Source: Clostridia bacterium (GTDB taxonomy: Bacteria; Bacillota; Clostridia; Christensenellales; Borkfalkiaceae). Taken from it: a stretch of DNA of 64,000 bases. The translations under genes were made by a program, and so were the position numbers. A model generated the notes under the pieces. It saw only the letters and a program-made list of their open reading frames with translations, did no database searches and was not told the DNA's origin. The DNA lies in NCBI GenBank assembly GCA_029055875.1, contig JAIDCJ010000010.1, positions 129,473 through 193,472 of the forward strand, in the 5' to 3' direction. Of the stretch, positions 1-8,496 are shown in pieces; positions within the stretch are counted from its first letter, which is position 1; each line of letters begins with the position of its first letter.

Positions 1-42
1 AATTATACTAAAATATTTTTTTACTTTAATAGTTAACTAATT

Positions 43-100
43 AGATAGATAGATAGATAGATGAATAGATACAGACAGACAGACAGACAGACAGACAGAC
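43..100. repeat. Tetranucleotide repeats AGAT (x5) and ACAG (x7.5)
   Basis: Five AGAT units occupy 43-62 and about seven and a half ACAG units occupy 71-100, directly before an HsdS-type reading frame. Read in the frame of that gene the ACAG tract encodes Thr-Asp-Arg-Gln repeats, but a TAG at 66-68 closes the frame. The ATG at 61-63 opens a different frame that ends at TAA 106-108. A change of one unit would alter which frame is joined, so the tract could act as a contingency repeat. Confidence 0.85.
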
Positions 101-149
101 GGGGTTAATTAGGCTCTTTCAATATGTTTTCGGATTTGCTCATGTTCGT

Positions 150-665
150 TTGGGGGATGTTGCTACAATTACGAGAGGCATACGTGTGGTTAAAAATCAA
201 CTTGACGAAAATGGAGAGTATCCAGTATATCAAAACAGTTTAACGCCGTTGGGTTATTATAAAGTGGCAAATAGAAGTTCAGAATCTACATTTGTTATAA
301 GTGCTGGGGCTGCGGGCGAAATTGGTTTTAGCGAAGTAGCTTTCTGGGCGGCAGATGATTGTTTGTGCTTTGACAGTAATGATTGTATAAACAGTAAATA
401 TTTGTATTATTCATTACAAAAGCAATATGCTCTTATATCTTCACAGGTGAGAAGGGCTGGAGTGCCAAGATTATCTCGTTCTGTTATTGAAAATGTTTTT
501 ATTTTCTTGCCGCCTATTGAAGAACAAAATCGTATTGTTGGAATTTTGGATAGATTCGATAAGCTTTGTAACGATATTTCGGAAGGCTTGCCCGCTGAAA
601 TAGAAGCAAGACAAAAGCAGTACGAATATTACAGAGATAAACTTTTAAAATTTGAAAAGATATGA
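150..665 (+). CDS. hsdS: Half-length type I restriction specificity protein (HsdS)
   Basis: The 171-residue product resembles a single target-recognition domain plus the following conserved helix of HsdS, the DNA-reading subunit of type I restriction enzymes. It opens with LGDVATITRG and ends in a PPIEEQNRIVGILDRF motif and a coiled-coil-like tail. Full HsdS proteins have two such domains and are about 400 residues, so this is a half gene. The only in-frame start is TTG at 150, with no ribosome site. Codons upstream stay open to TAG 66-68, through the ACAG repeats. The gene is followed closely by a GIY-YIG gene and hsdR; no hsdM lies in the window on this side. It may be switched off, truncated, or a silent recombination cassette. 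Confidence 0.75.
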   Translation: MGDVATITRGIRVVKNQLDENGEYPVYQNSLTPLGYYKVANRSSESTFVISAGAAGEIGFSEVAFWAADDCLCFDSNDCINSKYLYYSLQKQYALISSQVRRAGVPRLSRSVIENVFIFLPPIEEQNRIVGILDRFDKLCNDISEGLPAEIEARQKQYEYYRDKLLKFEKI

Positions 666-684
666 TATACAAAAGGAAGCGTTT

Positions 685-1221
685 ATGAGTGATAAAATTG
701 GTTGCACAATGCAGTTAAGTTATGGTGGGAATAATATAGAAGCTGAAGCAATTATTTCTTTGTTGCAGGACGAGAAACAAAGTACAATAAAAAAATACAC
801 AATTAATTATGGCGAATCGTTGAAATATACAGAAGATTTTGAAAACGATACACTAAGAAAAATCACCATAAATACCAAGGATGAGATTGATGCATCAATT
901 AAAGGGGGTGGAATTTATTTCATCTTTTCTTCCAATGGAGACAAATTATTGTATATCGGCAAAGCGAAAGATCTTAAAAATAGATTAAAACAGCATCTAA
1001 TTGCATGTACACTTTCAACCTATTCGCATATTGAAGATGTGTGTAATTATTTAAAAGAACGAAAAATTAGGAACGAGCAATTGAAACTTCAATATTGTAT
1101 TATAAATTCAATGGATGATAATCATAATGCGGCAATCGAAGGAGCGCTACTTGATTTCATACAGGCAAACAAGGAAAAAAATACATTTGTATGTGATTGT
1201 TGGAATACACGGCATGATTGA
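685..1221 (+). CDS. GIY-YIG nuclease-domain protein
   Basis: This 178-residue protein carries a GIY-YIG fold in its second half: GGGIYFIF, then LLYIGKAKDLKNRLKQH, which fits the GIY, YIG and conserved Arg elements of that nuclease superfamily. The first 80 residues match nothing I recognise. I place the start at ATG 685, which has AAGGAAG upstream; an upstream TTG at 652 would overlap hsdS. It lies between hsdS and hsdR on the same strand and is probably cotranscribed, suggesting an accessory role in the restriction locus. Whether it cleaves DNA or RNA cannot be told. Confidence 0.75.
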   Translation: MSDKIGCTMQLSYGGNNIEAEAIISLLQDEKQSTIKKYTINYGESLKYTEDFENDTLRKITINTKDEIDASIKGGGIYFIFSSNGDKLLYIGKAKDLKNRLKQHLIACTLSTYSHIEDVCNYLKERKIRNEQLKLQYCIINSMDDNHNAAIEGALLDFIQANKEKNTFVCDCWNTRHD

Positions 1222-1239
1222 TAACGAAGAGGGATTTGA

Positions 1240-4200
1240 ATGAGTTATTTTAATATCGTCTTGCAAAGCAGTGAATGTACCGTTGTTTCTGAATATAAGC
1301 CCGAAAGCAAACGTTCGGAAGCATATCAAAGTGAAGCCGATCTCGAAAGAGAATTTATAAAATTGCTCGGCGAAATGAGCTATGAATATTTACCAATACA
1401 TAATGAAAAAGAGCTTATTATAAACTTGCGTAAAAAGCTGGAAGAACTCAACAATTATGTATTTACCGACAGCGAGTGGAAGCAGTTTTTTTCAAATTGT
1501 ATTGCGGGACAAAATGACGGTATTGAAGAAAAGACAAGGCGTATTCAGGAAGACCACGTTCAGATCTTGCACCGCGACAACGGCGAAACGAAGAATATTC
1601 TATTGATTGATAAAAAGGATATACACAACAACAAGTTGCAGGTCATTAATCAGTACGAGGAAGAAAACGGTAAATATAAAAACCGCTACGATGTAACGAT
1701 TTTAGTGAATGGCTTGCCACTTGTGCATATTGAGTTAAAACGCAGAGGCGTTGCTATTCGAGAGGCATTTAACCAGATTAACCGTTATCAGCGCGATTCT
1801 TTCTGGGCGGCTTCCGGTTTGTTTGAATATGTTCAGATATTCGTAATTTCCAACGGTACGCATACAAAGTATTATTCCAATACAACGCGATGGAATCATA
1901 TTAAAGAGAACAATTCTTCCAACAAAAAAGGCAAGACAAGCAATAGCTTTGAATTTACCTCTTTTTGGGCTGACGGAAACAACAAGATAATTCCTGATCT
2001 GGTTGATTTTACAAAGACGTTTTTTGTTAAGCATGTATTGCTGAACATTTTAACGAAGTACTGTGTTTTCACTTCGGAAAATATGTTGTTAGTCATGCGT
2101 CCTTATCAGATTGTCGCGACAGAGCGTATTATCAACCGAATTGAAATTGCAAACAATTACAAGAAATATGGCACGATTGCAGGCGGCGGATATATTTGGC
2201 ATACGACGGGAAGCGGCAAAACATTGACCTCTTTCAAAACAGCTCAACTTGCTACTAAACTTGATTATATTGATAAAGTTCTTTTCGTTGTGGATAGAAA
2301 GGATTTGGACTATCAGACAATGAGGGAATATGACCGTTTTGAGAAGGGGGCGGCAAATAGCAATATATCGGTTCGAATTCTAAAAAAACAATTGGAAGAT
2401 CCGAATACTCGTATTATCATCACGACAATTCAAAAGTTGGATAAGTTTGTATCAAATAACAAAGAGCACGAAATTTCCAATAAACATGTTGTGCTGATTT
2501 TTGATGAATGTCATCGCTCTCAATTTGGAGAAATGCACGAGAAAATTGTTGGTAATCTTTCAAAAGAACCCAAGAAATCAGGGTTTTTCAAAAAGTTCCA
2601 CTTGTTTGGTTTTACGGGTACGCCGATTTTTCCTGCTAATAGGCCCACGGGAGCAAATCAAAAGTGTTATACAACCGAACAGGCTTTTGGTGATAAATTA
2701 CATACTTATACCATCGTTGATGCAATTAATGATAAAAATGTTTTGCCTTTCCGTGTAGACTATATTTCTACAATGGATAAAGAACCTGATATTGACGATA
2801 AGCAGGTTTGGGATATTGATAGGGAAAAAGCGTTTCTTGCTCCCGAAAGGATCGAAAAAGTTGTTGCCTATATACTTGACCATTTTGAGCAAAAGACGAA
2901 ACGTAATGAAAGGTCTTATCAATTCCGTCAACTCGTAAATATCCAGCAAGTTGCAAAAGCAAAAAACGGAACGGATACTCAGGAACTTAAAAATAAAATT
3001 TATATAAAGGGATTTAACTCAATCTTTGCGGTTTCGTCAATCGAGGCTGCAAAGGCATACTATACCGAATTTCAAAAGCAAATGAAAGCGCATCCTGAAA
3101 AGGCAATAAAAATTGCGACTATTTACAGCTTTGCTCAAAATGAGGAAGAAGAGGACGGCTTGCTCGGAGAGGAAAATTCGGACGATACCGACGGACTTGA
3201 CAGTTCTTCAAGAGATTTTCTGGACAAAGCTATTAAAGAATATAATCAGTATTTTGGAACACAATACGACACTTCAAGCGATAAGTTTCCTAACTACTAT
3301 AAAGATGTTTCACTTCGCATGAAGAACAAAGAAATCGATTTACTTATCGTTGTTAACATGTTCTTAACTGGTTTTGACGCAACAACCTTGAACACGCTTT
3401 GGGTTGACAAGAATCTGAAAATGCACGGGTTGGTTCAGGCATTTTCGCGTACTAATCGTATTTTGAATACAATTAAGACATATGGAAATATCGTTTGTTT
3501 CCGCAATTTGCAAAAACGGACGGATGACGCCATTTCTGTTTTCGGTGATAAGGAAGCGGGCGGTATTGTCTTGATGCGCGGATATAACGATTATTACTTT
3601 GGTTATACAAATGAAAAGGACGAATATAAACGTGGATACGCCGATATGATCGGGGAATTGATGGACAGATTCTCTCTTGTTGACGAGCGTATTACGGGCG
3701 AAAAGAACCAGAAAGATTTCATCGTTCTGTTTGGTGCAATTCTTCGTATGCGTAACTTGTTGACTTCATTTGACGAGTTTGCAGGCAATGAAATTCTTTC
3801 TGAGCGTGATCTGCAAGATTATCTTGGTAGATATCAGGACTTGCGCGACGAGTGGAAGGCCCGTCGTGAAAACGGAGAGAAGGAAGATATAACCGACGAT
3901 ATCGTTTTTGAAATTGAGCTTATAAAGCAAATTGAGATTAATATCGATTACATATTATTGCTTGTGCAAAAATATCATGATACGCATTGTCAAGACAAAG
4001 AAGTTCTTATTACAATTCAGAAGGCCGTTGATGCAAGTCCCGAGCTTCGTAGCAAAAAGGCGTTAATTGAAAACTTTATTGACGGTATAAACGATGTTTC
4101 GGATGTAATGATTGAGTGGCGTGAATATGTCGCGGCTCAAAAGGAAAAGCAGCTTACGGATATTATTACACGGGAAAATTTAAAACCTGATGAAACAAGG

Positions 4201-4371
4201 AAATTTATAGATAACTCTTTCCGTGACGGACAGATTAAGACGACGGGAACGGATATTGATAAAATCATGCCTCCGATTTCGAGATTCGGTGGTGGAGATC
4301 GGACAAAGAAAAAGCAATCAATCATTGAAAAATTGAAAGCCTTCTTTGAAAGATTCTTTGGAATTGGGTAA
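1240..4371 (+). CDS. hsdR: Type I restriction endonuclease motor/nuclease subunit HsdR
   Basis: HsdR is the subunit that translocates and cuts DNA in type I restriction complexes. The 1043-residue protein has an N-terminal PD-(D/E)xK nuclease core (Asp151, then IELK around residues 164-167, with a QxxxY-like element in FNQINRYQ), a Walker A motif HTTGSGKT, a DECH box in IFDECHRS and the helicase motif FGFTGTP. Length is normal. The ATG at 1240 has AGAGGG upstream. It differs clearly from the second HsdR of the window (10731-13724), so the two belong to separate systems. A strong hairpin at 4601-4634 lies downstream. Its partner HsdM should lie left of the window. Confidence 0.95.
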   Translation: MSYFNIVLQSSECTVVSEYKPESKRSEAYQSEADLEREFIKLLGEMSYEYLPIHNEKELIINLRKKLEELNNYVFTDSEWKQFFSNCIAGQNDGIEEKTRRIQEDHVQILHRDNGETKNILLIDKKDIHNNKLQVINQYEEENGKYKNRYDVTILVNGLPLVHIELKRRGVAIREAFNQINRYQRDSFWAASGLFEYVQIFVISNGTHTKYYSNTTRWNHIKENNSSNKKGKTSNSFEFTSFWADGNNKIIPDLVDFTKTFFVKHVLLNILTKYCVFTSENMLLVMRPYQIVATERIINRIEIANNYKKYGTIAGGGYIWHTTGSGKTLTSFKTAQLATKLDYIDKVLFVVDRKDLDYQTMREYDRFEKGAANSNISVRILKKQLEDPNTRIIITTIQKLDKFVSNNKEHEISNKHVVLIFDECHRSQFGEMHEKIVGNLSKEPKKSGFFKKFHLFGFTGTPIFPANRPTGANQKCYTTEQAFGDKLHTYTIVDAINDKNVLPFRVDYISTMDKEPDIDDKQVWDIDREKAFLAPERIEKVVAYILDHFEQKTKRNERSYQFRQLVNIQQVAKAKNGTDTQELKNKIYIKGFNSIFAVSSIEAAKAYYTEFQKQMKAHPEKAIKIATIYSFAQNEEEEDGLLGEENSDDTDGLDSSSRDFLDKAIKEYNQYFGTQYDTSSDKFPNYYKDVSLRMKNKEIDLLIVVNMFLTGFDATTLNTLWVDKNLKMHGLVQAFSRTNRILNTIKTYGNIVCFRNLQKRTDDAISVFGDKEAGGIVLMRGYNDYYFGYTNEKDEYKRGYADMIGELMDRFSLVDERITGEKNQKDFIVLFGAILRMRNLLTSFDEFAGNEILSERDLQDYLGRYQDLRDEWKARRENGEKEDITDDIVFEIELIKQIEINIDYILLLVQKYHDTHCQDKEVLITIQKAVDASPELRSKKALIENFIDGINDVSDVMIEWREYVAAQKEKQLTDIITRENLKPDETRKFIDNSFRDGQIKTTGTDIDKIMPPISRFGGGDRTKKKQSIIEKLKAFFERFFGIG

Positions 4372-4600
4372 AATCAAAAGCACATGAATTATGTTGGCAC
4401 GATAATGATATCGATCAATTTTTTTGAAAAATTCCCGTGAAAGCCGACGGGGGAATGATAGTTCTAAATTATAGTTTTGCGCGGCGGATATTGTTTGGGG
4501 AGAGAAGCAATTCTCACGAGTAGGATATGATGAAAGGTCGCAATCCTCAATTGGTTGCCATCTGTAAACTACAATACTAAAAGCTAATTCAGTTAAAAAA

Positions 4601-4634
4601 ACAAGGAAGTTAAAATGAACTTCCTTGTTTTTTA
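4601..4634. terminator. Rho-independent terminator after hsdR
   Basis: An 11-bp perfect stem (4601-4611 with 4618-4628) is followed by a run of T on the plus strand and preceded by a run of A, so it can stop transcription from both sides. The 230 bp between hsdR and this hairpin show no convincing gene. Confidence 0.85.
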
Positions 4635-4665
4635 ATTTAATAGATTCTTAAAACCATATCAACAA

Positions 4666-4899
4666 TTAATCGGTAATATTATCGGCAGCAAATAATGGAG
4701 AATTAAAGAAATCTTGCAAAGTAATTTTTAACCCGTCGCAAATTCCGTAAATAGTGGAAAGTTTGACAGTAGTGCTTCTCGTCATTGTAATAATAGTAGG
4801 GCGAGGCCCGCCACTTAAATTTGCCAAAGCGTTTATAGTAATTTGTCTTTCTTTTACCAATTCAACGATTCTTGCGTAAACAGCATCTACTAATCTCAT
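4666..4899 (-). CDS. Small helix-turn-helix regulator (XRE-like)
   Basis: The 77-residue protein has the shape of a Cro/C1-type helix-turn-helix domain: TINALANLSGG followed by a recognition-helix-like PRPTIITMTRS and the trailing VKLSTIYGICDGLKITLQDFF that is typical of XRE proteins. The ATG at 4899 is preceded by GAGGTGATT; a GTG at 4905 is less likely. It reads away from the DUF6291-like gene that starts at 4976, so it may regulate that divergent mobile-element module. The target is unknown. Confidence 0.75.
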   Translation of the reverse strand: MRLVDAVYARIVELVKERQITINALANLSGGPRPTIITMTRSTTVKLSTIYGICDGLKITLQDFFNSPLFAADNITD

Positions 4900-4975
4900 A
4901 ATCACCTCATATTGGAAAGACTTGCAAGCGGTCTATAAACGCTTCTTGTGATAAATAAAATTTTTTGGAGGAATA

Positions 4976-5688
4976 ATGGAAAACGAACACCTGAAACAAT
5001 TTACTTTTTACGACTTGTACGCCGAATTAATGGACGTACTCAGCGATGAAGAACGCGGCAAATTATTACGCCTTATGTGTGATTACATGTATACGGAAGG
5101 AGAGCAGAAAGAGCTTACGGACAAGGAGTTAATCTATCTTTGGGGTAACATGATAGATTATCTTGATGCGGACAAGCAAGCACAGATAAACGGTAAAACG
5201 GTGAGGGCTAGTAATAAAATGCGGCACTTTAACTTTTACCGAAATTTCTATGAAGCGTTAGAGCTTATGGAAGACAAACAAGCGGGGCAGTACATAAAAG
5301 CGGTGTATAACTATGCGTTGAACAGCATAGAGCCGAGTAAATTATTCTCGCCCGTTGACTTGTATTACAAGCTTGCTAAACGGAAATTAGAACTTTCAAA
5401 AGTGCGTAGCAGTATCGGGAAGAAAGGCGGAAAGGCAGAGCGAATACCCGTAACAGTCGAGCAAGTAAACGCGATTCAACCGAAAGGTTTAACATCAATT
5501 GGGATGGACGGTTTCTCAAAAACAACCCGCAAGTCGAGAACGATATTTATAAATCAAGTCTGCACTTAACGGAAGGAGTAGATTGGACAATGCTTGACTA
5601 TGAACTGCCCAATTCAGCGTATAGAGATTGCAAAAGTCTGCATCAAATTTTAATGCATCGTGAGGAGATAGTAGGCGGGAGTATTTAA
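4976..5688 (+). pseudogene. Frameshifted DUF6291-like mobile-element protein
   Basis: The first frame (4976 to about 5430) encodes a helical protein beginning with a YDLYAELMDVLSDEERGKLLRLM segment and ending in SSIGKKGGKAE, a pattern I associate with DUF6291 proteins of phages and integrative elements. A strong ribosome site (TTGGAGGAATA) precedes ATG 4976. The original frame then turns into a meaningless tail ending at 5569. The +2 frame stays open to TAA 5686-5688 and reads like a genuine C-terminus (NINWDGRFLKNNPQ ... TMLDYELPNSAYRDC ... EEIVGGSI). I infer one frameshift between about 5430 and 5490. Function is unknown; replication-related roles have been guessed for such proteins. Confidence 0.6.
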
Positions 5689-5698
5689 TCAAAACGGT

Positions 5699-6180
5699 AT
5701 GCTTTCAAAGCAAGAGGTAAAGGAAATGAGGCAACGTGCGCAGACAGGAGAGAAAAATCTTTGGCACGGATTCATCTCATTTAGTAAGGAAGATTCCGAA
5801 AAGATAGATACACCCGAAAAGTGTATTGCGCTTGTAAAGCAAACGTTCGGACAATTCTTCAAGGACGCGGGCTTTGACGAAAATAATATGGATTTGATGG
5901 GCGCGTTGCATTTGGATGCCCTGAACACTTACATATTCATTACATGTTTTGGGAAAAGGAACCGAAGGTAAAGAATCAACGTGCAGCGGGTTATATCTAC
6001 CGCAAGAAAGGCAAGATGCCCTTTGAGGTAATCGCTAAAATGACGGAGCGGCTGAATGCTTATACCAGAGACGACGAATTGCAGAAAAAGCGCGACGAAG
6101 AGATATCATATTCAGAGCGAAATTATTACATAAAATTAGGTAACAAAAAAAGACATTATATATTGCGTTCGTTAATTTGA
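5699..6180 (+). pseudogene. Frameshifted and truncated relaxase (mobilisation protein)
   Basis: The frame from ATG 5699 encodes KNLWHGFISFSKED ... GALHLD, and the frame that takes over at about 5926 encodes HLHIHYMFWEKEPKVKN. Joined, they give the HxD...HxHxH metal site of a MobP-type relaxase, the enzyme that nicks oriT for conjugative transfer. One base is missing between 5921 and 5926, so the protein breaks just before its histidine triad. The second frame then runs into the hairpin repeat at 6152-6201, so the 3' part is lost as well. It is a remnant of an earlier mobilisable element. Confidence 0.7.
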
Positions 6181-6201
6181 ACCTACAATATATAGTGTCA
6201 G
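6152..6201. repeat. Conserved element-end hairpin, copy 1
   Basis: Outer arms GACATTATATATTG and CAATATATAGTGTC pair with one G-U, and an inner GTTC/GAAC stem encloses a variable loop. An almost identical hairpin at 26092-26139 directly precedes an att copy. Here the following bases (AGTAGCCGAGAATGA) look like a decayed version of the AGTGGCTGGGGTAGC that begins the tRNA-derived att site. I infer the old right end of a decayed element. Confidence 0.7.
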
Positions 6202-6259
6202 TAGCCGAGAATGATAAATGTAAATTGAACTTTTTAGAATACATAAAACGAATATTATA

Positions 6260-6917
6260 TTACTCCAAATCGCTTTTGCCCAAATTACAATCTCTACATA
6301 GTGTTTGTAAATTTTCCAATGTTGTTTCGCCACCTTTTGTCCACGGCTTAATATGGTCTACCTGTAATTCAAGTCCTTGCGCAGTAGCAGGCGAACGTCC
6401 ACAAACACAACACTTAAAATTATCTCTTTTCATTACTAAAAATCTAAGGCGCAGATTTATATCTCGTGAAGTTTTATGTGAGAATTCTTGGGCTGAATTT
6501 TTTTTCAATAGTTTCATTATCATTTTCACTATCATTGATATAAGTTACGAAAGATTTTAGTGCATTAGTCCAAGTATAAAAATGTCTCTTGTACGCTCCA
6601 GAAGAAATTTTTGAATACTCTTTGTCCATATCTCTGCGTGTTGGCTGTTTACCTAAATAAATCCACACATTTTCAATATTAGAATATAATTCTATCTCTT
6701 TCCATTCTTTATTATTGACTGCAAGATTTGCTTTAAGAAGTGCAGTATTCCAACTTCCAAATCTACGACAAAAAACTGAAACTTCATATTTTCCCATACT
6801 ATTATATTCTGCCATTGTAGGAGATTTGCCGAGTTTTTCGGCAACACTAACTAATTCTTTTATTAATTCGTCGGTTTCAATCTTTTGATTTTTAGGTGGA
6901 GTAAATTCAAATTTCAT
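6260..6917 (-). pseudogene. HNH endonuclease with homing-associated repeats, frameshifted at A8
   Basis: The 5' frame (from 6917) contains two homing-endonuclease-associated repeats (KLGKSPTMAEYNSMG ... GSWNTALLKA, then LGKQPTRRDMDKE ... YTWTNALKSF). The 3' frame (to 6260) carries an HNH domain: CCVCGRSP, VDHIKPWTKGGET, NLQTLCRDCNLGKSD. The frames meet at a run of eight T on the plus strand (6498-6505, A8 in the gene). Removing one A would join them as ETIEKNSAQEFSHK. The gene is thus broken, read by slippage, or affected by a homopolymer sequencing error. It lies between two element ends and may be a selfish endonuclease. Confidence 0.75.
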
Positions 6918-7068
6918 ATAAGTATCCTGTTTTTGTACTTAAATTATAGCACATATATACACTTTTTTCAAGCACTCCAACAAGTAACAAATCAATCTGA
7001 TACAGTGGAGAGCATTTATTGTAAAAGAAAAACCCAAATTGAACACATTGTTCAATTTGGGTTTGCTA

Positions 7069-7113
7069 TGGCTGGGGTAGCTGGATTCGAACCAACGAAT
7101 GACGGAGTCAGAG
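7069..7113. other. att site copy 1 (3' end of tRNA-Gln)
   Basis: These 45 bp are identical to 26141-26185 and to the 3' end of the intact tRNA-Gln gene at 34784-34828 (minus-strand CCA end, T arm, variable region and part of the anticodon arm). The rest of the tRNA is absent here. This is the left junction of element A produced by integration into the tRNA gene. Confidence 0.9.
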
Positions 7114-7210
7114 GAATTTACAGAAAGTAGTACCACAATATATAGTGGTTTATGGCTTGCCCAAAACCACAAGATAAGCAATTTTCGACGATTTTCAAAA
7201 CTCTCTCCCT

Positions 7211-7241
7211 AATTACTCCCAAAATTTGGGAGTAATTTTTT
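7211..7241 (+). terminator. Palindrome followed by T run
   Basis: AATTACTCCCAAA is followed after one base by its exact complement TTTGGGAGTAATT and then by T residues. It would act as a plus-strand terminator just inside the left end of element A. A CTCCCAAA motif recurs near the right end of the same element (about 26010-26030). Confidence 0.6.
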
Positions 7242-7248
7242 ACTTTTT

Positions 7249-7308
7249 TTGAATGACGGACTAAAAATTTTTCCGATTTGAATGACGGACTTGGTCCGTC
7301 ATTCAAAT
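7249..7308. repeat. TTGAATGACGGAC repeats near the left att site
   Basis: TTGAATGACGGAC occurs directly at 7249-7261 and again within a perfect 15-bp inverted repeat (arms 7276-7290 and 7294-7308). Ten of its bases, GAATGACGGA, also occur in the tRNA-derived att core at 7097-7106. Repeats of a core motif close to an att site fit recombinase binding sites, but the inverted pair could equally be a hairpin. Confidence 0.6.
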
Positions 7309-7328
7309 TAGGCTTTTTAGGAAACAAA

Positions 7329-7354
7329 ATCGAGGCAAAAGCCCCGATTTTTTT
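7329..7354. terminator. Terminator at the end of the defence operon
   Basis: ATCGAGGC-AAAA-GCCCCGAT forms an 8-bp stem with one mismatch, followed by T7 on the plus strand and T4 on the minus strand. It lies 60 bp beyond the stop of the last minus-strand gene of the operon and can serve both directions. Confidence 0.7.
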
Positions 7355-7415
7355 CTAATTGTAATCCTTTATTTTTTGAATGGCAAATAATGTATTTGAA
7401 TGTTGAGAATAGAAT

Positions 7416-8471
7416 TTATAAAATTTTTTGCTCAACAAGCTCAAACTTATTACTCTCAAAATTTGGTTTCATAATAGAGAATGAAATGCCTAATTGGCTT
7501 GCAATCTGTTTCAGTTCTTCAATGTATTCCGAAAGATAACCTGCAATGATTTTTATGGGCTGTAAGCCAGAATTTATGGCTGACTGATTGTATCCTTTAT
7601 CATTAAGCAACGTTATATCAATCGCTCTAATTTCTTTTTCAAACGACCATTTTGAATATTTAAATGATTGTATATATAAATAATATTGAATAAGCTCTTT
7701 TGCCGAAATTCCGCGTAGGCTCTTATTAAGCTGCTTTAGATATCTCCTACATATTCTCTCTTGTTTTTTACTTTTAAAAAATCCAGATAAAATTATACGT
7801 TTATTAAGGTACGATACAGGAAAAAGCATTTCTTGGTTTAAAACATTATATTCAACACAATACCCTCTGCATCCGTTTGCGTAATAGCCCCACATTTGAA
7901 CATCATTATTTGTGGAGGAAAAAGAAGTTTGACAATACTCGTTTCTAAAGTCACTTAATAAATTAATTAATTCCTCCGAATTTTGTACACTATACTTTTG
8001 CCTGATTTCTTCAGGTAAACCATATTTGGAAAAATCCTTTTCGGGGAACATAAACATTAGCCCTTCAAATGGGTCATTTAAATCAGAACATTTTGAAAAC
8101 CAAATTTCGTTATTTTTCAGACTGCGTAATTTACTATTATTTAAGGTATCATCGCTATTTTTTGAAGCTAATGAGCAAAATTTATAAACTGTTTGAGGTA
8201 TATGTTTTTTACTTTCACGCATTGCCTCGAGGCTTAGAGGCTTTCCTTCGCCTTTTGCTTTGCTACGTTTATGTAAAAAAAACAAAACTATTGGGAAAAA
8301 GGGGATGGGGAAATAAATTACACGAATTACGATTTTGAAAATCAATAAAAGATTTTCAGCATCAGAATTTTCATTTTTAGCAAAAAATAAATAAAGTGAA
8401 CCCGCTATGATTGTCCAAACGATAGAAATAATTAAAAATAAAATATCTGTCCGTAGTTTCTTTTGTTTCAT
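7416..8471 (-). CDS. DUF2971 protein with two N-terminal membrane helices
   Basis: The 351-residue protein starts with two hydrophobic segments (about residues 9-30 and 43-65) and then has a DUF2971-like body: VYKFCSL, SLKNNEIWFSKCSDLNDPFEG, then TSFSSTNNDVQMWGYYANGCRGYCVEY. DUF2971 proteins are of unknown function but recur in prokaryotic defence islands; the membrane anchor is less common. It is the last gene of the minus-strand type I restriction operon, 25 bp after the Ymh gene, with only a weak ribosome site (GGATAAG). Role inferred from context: accessory defence effector or sensor. Confidence 0.8.
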   Translation of the reverse strand: MKQKKLRTDILFLIISIVWTIIAGSLYLFFAKNENSDAENLLLIFKIVIRVIYFPIPFFPIVLFFLHKRSKAKGEGKPLSLEAMRESKKHIPQTVYKFCSLASKNSDDTLNNSKLRSLKNNEIWFSKCSDLNDPFEGLMFMFPEKDFSKYGLPEEIRQKYSVQNSEELINLLSDFRNEYCQTSFSSTNNDVQMWGYYANGCRGYCVEYNVLNQEMLFPVSYLNKRIILSGFFKSKKQERICRRYLKQLNKSLRGISAKELIQYYLYIQSFKYSKWSFEKEIRAIDITLLNDKGYNQSAINSGLQPIKIIAGYLSEYIEELKQIASQLGISFSIMKPNFESNKFELVEQKIL

Positions 8472-8496
8472 TTTTCAATCTTATCCAATATTTTAT

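Noticed and set aside
71-100. CRISPR-like repeat array
   Set aside because: The repeats are 4-bp tandem units without spacers.
7069-7113. Possible complete tRNA genes at att copies 1 and 2
   Set aside because: Only the 3' 45 bp are present; the acceptor 5' strand, D arm and most of the anticodon arm are missing.
6885-7130. 81-residue plus-strand frame ending [16 protein letters not shown]
   Set aside because: It is a translation of the antisense of the tRNA-Gln 3' end in the att copy, a well-known false gene.
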